Of a DNA stretch of 9,991 bases, positions 5,724-9,991 are shown piece by piece. Location: contig JAXHUH010000181.1 in NCBI GenBank assembly GCA_034211175.1, positions 1-9,991 on the forward strand, given 5' to 3'. Source of the DNA: JAXHUH01 sp034211175 (GTDB taxonomy: Bacteria > Actinomycetota > Acidimicrobiia > Acidimicrobiales > CAIXPF01). Every line of letters begins with the position of its first letter. The first letter of the stretch is position 1. The notes under the pieces are model-generated. The model searched no databases and was not told where the DNA came from. It was given only the letters and a program-made list of their open reading frames with translations. The translations under genes were made by a program, and so were the position numbers.

Positions 5724-6953
5724 TCACCACTCGACGGGCAGGTGCTCGATGCCGAGGACGAAGTTGCCCCGGCGCTCCGGCTGGGTCGTCTCGGGGTCGG
5801 CCAGGCGGATGTTCGGGAGGCGACGCAGGACCTCCTCGAACAGGACCCGCAGCTCGAGCCGGGCGAGGTTGGCGCCCAGGCAGAAGTGGCGGCCGTTGGC
5901 CCCGAACGCCACGTGCTTGTTCGGCTGGCGGCCGATGTCGAGCTCGTCGGGACGATCGAACGCCGCCGGATCGCGGTTCGCACCCAGGTACAGCAGCAGG
6001 ACCCGGTCACCCTCGAGGATCGGCTGGCCGGCCAGCTCGACGTCGCGGGTGGCGGTGCGGTTCATGTTCCGCACCGGGGTGACCCAGCGCAGCAGCTCCT
6101 CGATCGCCACCGGCAGCAGGCTCGGGTCCGCCTTCAGGCGGGCGAGCTGGTCGGGGTGGCGCAGCAGGACCTCGAGGCCACCCGACATCACGTGGCGGGT
6201 CGTCTCGTCGCCGCCGACGAGGATCAGCATCGTCTCGTAGATGAGGTCCTCGGTGTCGAGGCGGTCGCCGCTGCGGTCGTGGATGAGGAGGCTGATCAGG
6301 TCCTCGGCGGCCGGGTCGGTGCGGCTGCCCATCTCGGTCACGATGTACTGGGCCCACTCGGCGACCGCGGCGGCGACCTGGTCGCGGATCTCGTCGCCGC
6401 CGGTGGCGAACACGTCCGACCAGTGGAGGAGCTTCTCCTCGTCGGCCAGGGGCAGGCCCATCAGCGTGGCGATCATCCGCAGCGGGATCGGCCGGGCGAT
6501 GTCGACGACGAAGTCGCAGCCGCCGTCGTCGATGACCCCGTCGATCAGCTCAGTGGCGGTGTGGCGCAGGAACGCCTCGTGGTTGGCGACCCGGCGGGGC
6601 GTGAACCCGGAGCTGACGATGCGCCGCCGGCGGGTGTGCTCGGGCGGGTCGGTGTTGATCATCGACGGGACCGAGCTCTCGGGCCGCGAGCCCTTGACGC
6701 TGCAGAAGGTCTCCCAGTCGGCCTCGATCCGGCTGACCAGCTCGTGGGACGTGACCGCCCACAGCCCGGTGACGTCGTCCCAGTAGACGGGTGCGTGGTC
6801 GCGCATCCACGCCATCCGCTCGAACGGGTCGGCGTGGAAGTCGAGCGACATCACCTCGATGTCGTCCCGCACGGGATGGGTCGGCGTGCGGTGTCGGATC
6901 GTCGCCGGGTCGAAGATGTACGGCCCGAGCCGGCCCGTCTCCGTCGCTGCCAT
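5724..6953 (-). CDS. Cytochrome P450 (CYP142/CYP125/CYP124-like)
   Basis: A 409-residue soluble bacterial class I P450 monooxygenase of usual length, needing an external ferredoxin and reductase that are not in the window. INTDPPEHTRRRR (99-111) is the C-helix region that contacts the haem. LVGGDETTRH (245-254) is the I-helix oxygen-activation motif with Glu250/Thr251. EELLRW (285-290) holds the K-helix ExxR, Glu286 and Arg289. FGANGRHFCLG (350-360) is the haem-binding loop with Cys358. The ending RRGNFVLGIEHLPVEW resembles the N-F-V-x-G-x-E-x-x-P-V close of mycobacterial CYP142, and PVRNMNRTAT resembles its K-helix follow-on. These enzymes oxidise steroid side chains or branched lipids; a similar hydrophobic substrate is plausible but not shown. 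ATG 6953 is preceded by GAGGGG with a 7-base spacer. An in-frame upstream start at 7010 would add 19 residues without homology and would lie inside the promoter region. Likely first gene of a P450-SDR unit. Confidence 0.93.
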   Translation of the reverse strand: MAATETGRLGPYIFDPATIRHRTPTHPVRDDIEVMSLDFHADPFERMAWMRDHAPVYWDDVTGLWAVTSHELVSRIEADWETFCSVKGSRPESSVPSMINTDPPEHTRRRRIVSSGFTPRRVANHEAFLRHTATELIDGVIDDGGCDFVVDIARPIPLRMIATLMGLPLADEEKLLHWSDVFATGGDEIRDQVAAAVAEWAQYIVTEMGSRTDPAAEDLISLLIHDRSGDRLDTEDLIYETMLILVGGDETTRHVMSGGLEVLLRHPDQLARLKADPSLLPVAIEELLRWVTPVRNMNRTATRDVELAGQPILEGDRVLLLYLGANRDPAAFDRPDELDIGRQPNKHVAFGANGRHFCLGANLARLELRVLFEEVLRRLPNIRLADPETTQPERRGNFVLGIEHLPVEW

Positions 6954-7005
6954 GGGGGTTCCCCTCGGGTCGGTGTGACCGGTTGCACATATGCCACGCC
7001 AACGA

Positions 7006-7018
7006 GACACCGGGTGTC
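7006..7018. promoter_or_regulatory. 13-bp perfect palindrome overlapping the P450 -35, candidate operator
   Basis: GACACC-G-GGTGTC is a perfect 6+1+6 inverted repeat. Its right arm shares four bases with the minus-strand TTGACA. A dimeric repressor bound here would cover the -35 element of the P450 promoter. No TetR/GntR-type regulator is encoded nearby, so the regulator is unknown. Confidence 0.5.
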
Positions 7019-7020
7019 AA
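7015..7020 (-). promoter_or_regulatory. Consensus -35 (TTGACA) of the P450-SDR unit
   Basis: The minus strand reads TTGACA at 7020-7015, a full match to the sigma-70-type -35. The best-spaced -10 is weak: TGGCAT after 18 bases, with CATATG slightly further on. The start of transcription would then lie about 30-40 bases before the P450 ATG. Confidence 0.45.
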
Positions 7021-7052
7021 AAGGGCGAGCCGGGCCGGATGGGCCACGGTGA

Positions 7053-7068
7053 GTCGTGGTGCCACGAC
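7053..7068. promoter_or_regulatory. 16-bp inverted repeat (7-bp arms)
   Basis: GTCGTGG-TG-CCACGAC has perfect 7-bp arms around a 2-base centre. It lies 18 bases upstream of the candidate -10 of the plus-strand gene, overlapping where its -35 would be, and 35 bases from the P450 palindrome. It differs in sequence from that site, which suggests a separate regulator or a chance repeat. Confidence 0.4.
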
Positions 7069-7086
7069 CCTGCGGCCGGGCGGCGC

Positions 7087-7092
7087 TAGCGT
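7087..7092 (+). promoter_or_regulatory. Candidate -10 element of the membrane-protein gene
   Basis: TAGCGT fits TANNNT, is followed by CGAGCGGGG, and lies 33 bases before GTG 7126. It resembles the TAGGGTCG before the cupin. No clear -35 is seen. Confidence 0.35.
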
Positions 7093-7113
7093 CGAGCGGG
7101 GACGACGGCAGCA

Positions 7114-7117
7114 GAGG
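7114..7117 (+). promoter_or_regulatory. Ribosome binding site deciding the GTG 7126 start
   Basis: GAGG at 7114-7117, in GAGGTGG, lies 8 bases before GTG 7126. The other in-frame GTG (7117-7119) is itself part of this purine-rich site and has no good site of its own, so 7126 is preferred. Confidence 0.5.
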
Positions 7118-7125
7118 TGGGGATC

Positions 7126-7764
7126 GTGGCCGGCACCGAGGGAACGCAGTCACCGAGTCCGAACACGGAGGGTGCTCCCGGGGGGCGCCCGGCCTGGGTG
7201 ATCCCGCTGCTCGTGGTCCTCACGCTCGCCGCCATCGCTGCGACCGTCCTGGCCGTGCTCGCCGCGCAGGACGACGACGGCGACGACGTGGCGACCACCA
7301 CCCCGTCGAGCTCGTCGACGACCGTGACCGACTCGTCCACGACGACGACCGTGGCCGACTCGTCCACGACGACCGTGGCCGACACCTCGACGAGCGCGCC
7401 GGGAGACACGACCACGAGCACGCCCGGCGACACCACGTCGACGACGGAGGCCGACGGCCCGACGGTGCAGCTGACGACGTCGGCCGATCTCGACGAGACC
7501 TTCGACGTCACCGCGTGCGAGAACGTCGGCGAGACGTCGCTGACGCTCGAGGCCGTGACCGACGATCCCGACGACCCGATCCTGCTGGTGCTCGACGCGG
7601 CCGACGGCACCGGGACCATCCTGCTCAGCGGCTCGCAGGAGGCGGAGGGCACCGTCGACGAGCTCACCGTCGGCGACACCGGCGAGATCGACGCGTCCGG
7701 CACGATCGGTGCGCCGGACGCCGAGGAGACCGACACGTTCGAGCTGACCGGCACCTGCCCCTGA
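7126..7764 (+). CDS. Membrane-anchored protein with Thr/Ser-rich linker and two-Cys exported domain (LpqH-like?)
   Basis: A 212-residue hypothetical protein with four visible parts: a short polar cytoplasmic head (1-22); one hydrophobic segment, WVIPLLVVLTLAAIAATVLA (24-43, continuing to about 47), with no lipobox Cys after it, hence a signal anchor rather than a lipoprotein; a Thr/Ser/Asp linker (52-110) built from imperfect repeats; and an acidic beta-rich domain (113-212) with only two cysteines, Cys131 and Cys211. The domain layout, with a first Cys after 'F-D-V-T-A', glycine-rich turns, then G-x-I-x-A-S-G-T and a final F-E-L-T-x-T-C, resembles the mycobacterial 19 kDa antigen LpqH domain, where the same two cysteines pair. 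That link is my own reading and unproven. Expected location: single-pass membrane protein with its domain outside. It stands alone, convergent with the kinase operon; a role in sensing for that kinase is speculation. Confidence 0.75.
   Translation: MAGTEGTQSPSPNTEGAPGGRPAWVIPLLVVLTLAAIAATVLAVLAAQDDDGDDVATTTPSSSSTTVTDSSTTTTVADSSTTTVADTSTSAPGDTTTSTPGDTTSTTEADGPTVQLTTSADLDETFDVTACENVGETSLTLEAVTDDPDDPILLVLDAADGTGTILLSGSQEAEGTVDELTVGDTGEIDASGTIGAPDAEETDTFELTGTCP
7321..7395 (+). repeat. Imperfect tandem repeat in the Thr/Ser linker
   Basis: The unit ACCGTG(A/G)CCGACTCGTCCA begins at 7321 and 7348, with a shorter third copy beginning ACCGTGGCCGAC at 7372, giving steps of 27 and 24 bases. All steps are multiples of three, so copy-number change would alter linker length without breaking the frame. 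A PGDTTTST-type repeat follows at the protein level (residues 92-107). Confidence 0.6.
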
Positions 7765-7785
7765 CACGGGGGGCATCGCCGCGGT

Positions 7786-7800
7786 CCGACCCCGGGTCGG
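7786..7800. terminator. Hairpin between convergent genes
   Basis: CCGACCC-C-GGGTCGG gives 7-bp perfect arms around a single central C (the usable loop would open one or two pairs). It sits between the stops of the membrane-protein gene and the histidine kinase, directly touching the kinase stop. It may end transcription from both sides; there is no T-run on either side, so this is inferred from position. Confidence 0.4.
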
Positions 7801-9285
7801 TCAGGCGTCGGGCGGCGCGGCGGACATCGCCACCTCGGGCGGGGACGACGCGGCCCCGGTTCCCTCCGCCGGCAGCCGGATGGTGAACGTCGAGCCGGCA
7901 CCCGGCATCGACGACACCGAGGCGTCGCCGCCGTGGGCGTCGGCGATGGCGGCGACGATGGCGAGGCCGAGACCGGACCCGCCGGGCCGGCTGCGCGACT
8001 TGTCCGCCCGGTAGAACCGCTCGAACACGTGGTCGGCGACCTCGGGCTCCATGCCCGGGCCCTCGTCGGCCACGGTCACGACCACCGAGCCGCCGGTCCG
8101 CTCCACCGTGAGCGTGACCGGTGCGGACGGTGGCGTGTGCGCTCTCGCGTTGGCGAGCAGGTTGTCGATCGCCTGGCGCAACGACATGGCGTCGCCGCGA
8201 ACGGTCACCCGCCCGACCTCGCCCTCAACGTCGACGTCGAGCGTCAGCGGGCGGGTCGGCTCGACGGCACCGGCGTCGGCGACGGCGTCGCGGGCGAGCT
8301 GCGCCACGTCCACCGGCGCCGACTCGACGGCGCGCCCCTCGTCGAGGCGGGCCAGGGTGAGCAGCTCCTCGACGATGAGCCGCATCCGCTCACCCTCCGC
8401 CCGGATCCGTTCCATCGAGTGGTCGACCCGGTCGGGCGGCACCATCCCCGACTGGTAGAGGTCGACGTAGCCGAGCACCGCGGCGAGCGGGGTGCGCAGC
8501 TCGTGGGAGGCGTCGGCCACGAAGCGCCGCAGGGCGTCCTCGGACGCCGCCTTGTCGTCGAAGGCCCGTTCGAGGCGGTCGAGCATGAGGTTGAGCGCGG
8601 TGGCGAGCCGGCTGACGTCCTCGACGCCGGTCGCGGGCACCCGCGACGTGAGGTCCCCGTCGCCGATGGCCTCGGCGGCATCGATCATGGCGTCCAACGG
8701 GCGGGTCACCAGGCTGGTGACCACGGCGACCGTGGCACTGATCAGCACCGCGGCGACCGCGCCCGCGACCAGGAGCACGCTGACCACGGCCTTCACCGCG
8801 TCCTCCCGATCGTCGAGCGGACGGGTGACGACGATGATGCCCCCGTCGTCGAGCTGGCCGACCATGGCGCGATAGGTGACCGAGCCGTCGGTGCTCGCCA
8901 GGTCGAACGGCTCACCGGCCCGCCCCCGCAGCGAGCTCACCGCCCGGGGCGAGGTGTCGATCGCGGGGGCGACCGCCACCGGGCCGCCGGCGAGGAGCTC
9001 GATGACCTCGCCGTCGGGCCCGATGACCGTGACGGCGTAGGTGTTGTCGCCGAAGCTCGGCACGTCGGCGAGGCGCGCCAGCTGCTCGTCGTCGAGCACG
9101 GCGAGGGCCACGGGGATGTTGCGCGCCTGGGCGCGCAGCTCCTCGTCGATCTGGTCGGTGAACCGGCTCCGCACACCGAGGACGGCGACGAAACCGACCA
9201 CGAACGTCACGGCGAGCACCGACACGACGATCCATCCGGTGATGCGCCACCGGTTCGCCAACCGGGGCAGGCGCAGGCGGGCCAT
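7801..9285 (-). CDS. Two-component sensor histidine kinase (HAMP, HisKA, HATPase_c; TrcS/MprB-like)
   Basis: A 494-residue membrane kinase. TM1 spans about 16-38 and TM2 about 165-193, leaving a ~125-residue extracellular sensor region (39-164) with no recognised ligand motif. TRPLDAMIDAAEAIGDGDLTSR (from 194) is the HAMP domain. ADASHELRTPLAAVLGY (257-273) is the HisKA H-box with phospho-acceptor His261. NLLANARAHTP (375-385) is the N-box, DEGPGM (407-412) G1, FERFYR (421-426) the F-box and GSGLGLAI (436-443) G2, so every catalytic element is intact. The last ~20 residues are a low-complexity Ala/Pro tail. ATG 9285 shares its first base with the last base of the regulator's stop (TGATG), which implies translational coupling and a shared operon. 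Closest style is the OmpR-partner kinases of actinobacteria; the signal is unknown. Confidence 0.93.
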   Translation of the reverse strand: MARLRLPRLANRWRITGWIVVSVLAVTFVVGFVAVLGVRSRFTDQIDEELRAQARNIPVALAVLDDEQLARLADVPSFGDNTYAVTVIGPDGEVIELLAGGPVAVAPAIDTSPRAVSSLRGRAGEPFDLASTDGSVTYRAMVGQLDDGGIIVVTRPLDDREDAVKAVVSVLLVAGAVAAVLISATVAVVTSLVTRPLDAMIDAAEAIGDGDLTSRVPATGVEDVSRLATALNLMLDRLERAFDDKAASEDALRRFVADASHELRTPLAAVLGYVDLYQSGMVPPDRVDHSMERIRAEGERMRLIVEELLTLARLDEGRAVESAPVDVAQLARDAVADAGAVEPTRPLTLDVDVEGEVGRVTVRGDAMSLRQAIDNLLANARAHTPPSAPVTLTVERTGGSVVVTVADEGPGMEPEVADHVFERFYRADKSRSRPGGSGLGLAIVAAIADAHGGDASVSSMPGAGSTFTIRLPAEGTGAASSPPEVAMSAAPPDA

Positions 9286-9929
9286 CAGCCCTCGACCCGG
9301 AGCACGTAGCCGACACCCCGGACCGTCTGGATCACCCGCGGCGGGCCGAGCTTCTTGCGCAGGTACGAGACGTAGGTCTCGACCACGTTCGGGTCGCCCT
9401 CGAAGTCGTACTGCCAGATGTGGGTCGCGATCCGGTCCTTGCTCAACACGATGTCGGGGTTGAGCATCAGGTACCGGAGCAGCTTGAACTCGGTCGGCGC
9501 CAGGGCGATCGCATCACCGCTCCGCCACACCCGGTGCGCGGCGTCGTCGAGCTCGATGTCGGCGAAGCGCAGACGACCCGACGGCCCCGTGGTCGCCTCC
9601 GTCGCGTCGACCCGGCGGAGCACGGCGTCGATGCGCGCGATCAGGACCTTGAGGTTGAACGGCTTGGCCAGGTGGTCGTCACCGCCGGCGGTGAGGCCGT
9701 CGACGATGTCCTGTGCGGCGTCGCGGGCGGTGAGGAAGATCGCCGGCGTGGTGTCGCCGTCGGAGCGGAGCCGCCGGCACACCTCGATGCCGTCGACGTG
9801 GGGCATGTTCACATCGAGCACGATCAGGTCGGGCGCGACCTCCGGCACCTTGGCGAGGGCGTCGAGCCCGTCCACGGCGACGCTGACCTCGTGGCCGACG
9901 AACTCGAGCGCGGTGGTCACCAGGTCGCG
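9285..9929 (-). CDS. OmpR/PhoB-family response regulator, 5' end missing (partial)
   Basis: A receiver plus winged-helix regulator and partner of the downstream kinase. Counting from the GTG at 9920 as residue 1: LIVLDVNMPHVDG holds phospho-acceptor Asp36, Thr64 (FLTARD) and Lys86 (AKPF) complete the switch, and the Trans_reg_C domain runs from about 117 to 209 with APTEFKLLRYL, TYVSYLRKKLG and TVRGVGYVLR. The receiver lacks its first beta strand and the conserved acidic pair (normally I-L-V-V-D-D-E) that binds Mg. The codons just before the GTG read R-D-L, as expected for helix 1 of a receiver (R-D-L-V-T-T-A-L), so the true gene starts upstream and 9920 is not the start. From 9930 on, the sequence dissolves into G and C runs. 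The truncation therefore looks like poor sequence at the contig end rather than biology. The rest of the protein is intact. Confidence 0.9.
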   Translation of the reverse strand, partial: RDLVTTALEFVGHEVSVAVDGLDALAKVPEVAPDLIVLDVNMPHVDGIEVCRRLRSDGDTTPAIFLTARDAAQDIVDGLTAGGDDHLAKPFNLKVLIARIDAVLRRVDATEATTGPSGRLRFADIELDDAAHRVWRSGDAIALAPTEFKLLRYLMLNPDIVLSKDRIATHIWQYDFEGDPNVVETYVSYLRKKLGPPRVIQTVRGVGYVLRVEG

Positions 9930-9991
9930 GGGGGGGGGCCCGGGGGCGGACGCGCGGGGGAGCGGCGCCCCCCCCCCCCCCCGGGGGGGGG
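9930..9991. other. Low-quality G/C homopolymer end
   Basis: This stretch contains a 10-base G run (9929-9938), a 15-base C run (9968-9982) and a 9-base G run (9983-9991) joined by GC-only filler. It replaces the expected start of a receiver domain and encodes nothing plausible. It looks like a sequencing or assembly artefact at a contig end. Confidence 0.7.

Larger units (their letters stand above)
6954..7125. promoter_or_regulatory. Divergent intergenic region, P450 / membrane protein
   Basis: These 172 bases lie between two divergent starts. From left to right they hold the P450 ribosome site, a stretch with weak -10 candidates for the P450, a consensus TTGACA overlapping a perfect palindrome (7006-7020), a second inverted repeat (7053-7068), and a -10-like TAGCGT plus Shine-Dalgarno site for the plus-strand gene. 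Confidence 0.5.

Noticed and set aside
5648..6010. N-terminal extension of the SDR to 6010
   Set aside because: It overlaps the C-terminal half of the P450 in another frame. Its Ser/Arg-rich sequence is not SDR-like, and ATG 5647 gives the normal length.
5742..7052. 436-residue plus-strand open frame
   Set aside because: It lies fully antisense to the P450, whose catalytic motifs are all intact. It is a composition-driven shadow.
7933..9309. 458-residue plus-strand open frame
   Set aside because: It is antisense to the histidine kinase. It is rich in His, Gly and Arg without domains, as expected for the reverse of a GC-rich kinase gene.
7126..9929. Membrane protein plus two-component system as a three-part sensing system
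   Set aside because: The membrane protein is convergent with, not in, the kinase operon, and nothing in the sequence ties them together. It is not claimed beyond a mention.
1..9991. CRISPR array, tRNA, rRNA or prophage signals
   Set aside because: No regularly spaced repeats, no cloverleaf-like tract with a T-loop, no rRNA sequence and no phage structural genes were seen on either strand.

Overview
The window is GC-rich bacterial DNA with GC-rich codon use, purine-rich Shine-Dalgarno sites, some GTG starts, and gene families typical of Actinobacteria: a CYP142/CYP125-like P450, an Rv2913c-like amidohydrolase, an OmpR/TrcS-type two-component system and a Thr/Ser-rich membrane-anchored protein. 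A high-GC actinobacterium, perhaps Acidimicrobiia, is an inference from style and content. No rRNA, tRNA or other taxonomic marker is present.

Left edge (1-416): the 3' end of an IS110-type transposase (+) and its short downstream end abut, on the minus strand, the C-terminal two thirds of a PIN-domain (VapC-type) toxin. The toxin lacks its N-terminal part, and its last codon or codons are replaced by sequence from the insertion element. This is the only clearly mobile or degraded part of the window.

Middle (417-6953): these are metabolic genes in alternating orientation. A D-aminoacylase-family amidohydrolase (-) diverges from an aminoglycoside/homoserine-kinase-like phosphotransferase (+). 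The phosphotransferase converges on a cytoplasmic alpha/beta hydrolase (-), which diverges from a small cupin of the (R)-mandelonitrile-lyase-like group (+). The cupin converges on a two-gene unit (-): cytochrome P450 followed by a short-chain dehydrogenase. The P450/SDR pair could hydroxylate and then oxidise a hydrophobic, perhaps steroid-like substrate, but the substrate is not visible from the sequence. No dedicated regulator, ferredoxin or ferredoxin reductase is in the window.

Right part (7126-9991): a single-pass membrane protein with a Thr/Ser-rich linker and a two-cysteine exported beta domain (possibly related to the mycobacterial 19 kDa LpqH fold) converges on a response regulator-histidine kinase operon (-). 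In that operon the stop of the regulator overlaps the start of the kinase by one base. The regulator's first residues are missing because the last ~60 bases are long G and C runs that look like a low-quality contig end.

Regulatory DNA: the two most striking non-coding signals are a 20-bp near-perfect palindrome between the hydrolase and the cupin (4299-4318), and a 13-bp perfect palindrome overlapping a consensus TTGACA upstream of the P450 (7006-7020). A second inverted repeat (7053-7068) lies in the same divergent region. Short hairpins lie after the amidohydrolase stop and between the convergent membrane-protein and kinase genes. I found no CRISPR array, prophage or recognisable defence island. 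Overall this is a mostly ordinary metabolic and signalling region with one damaged accessory edge.
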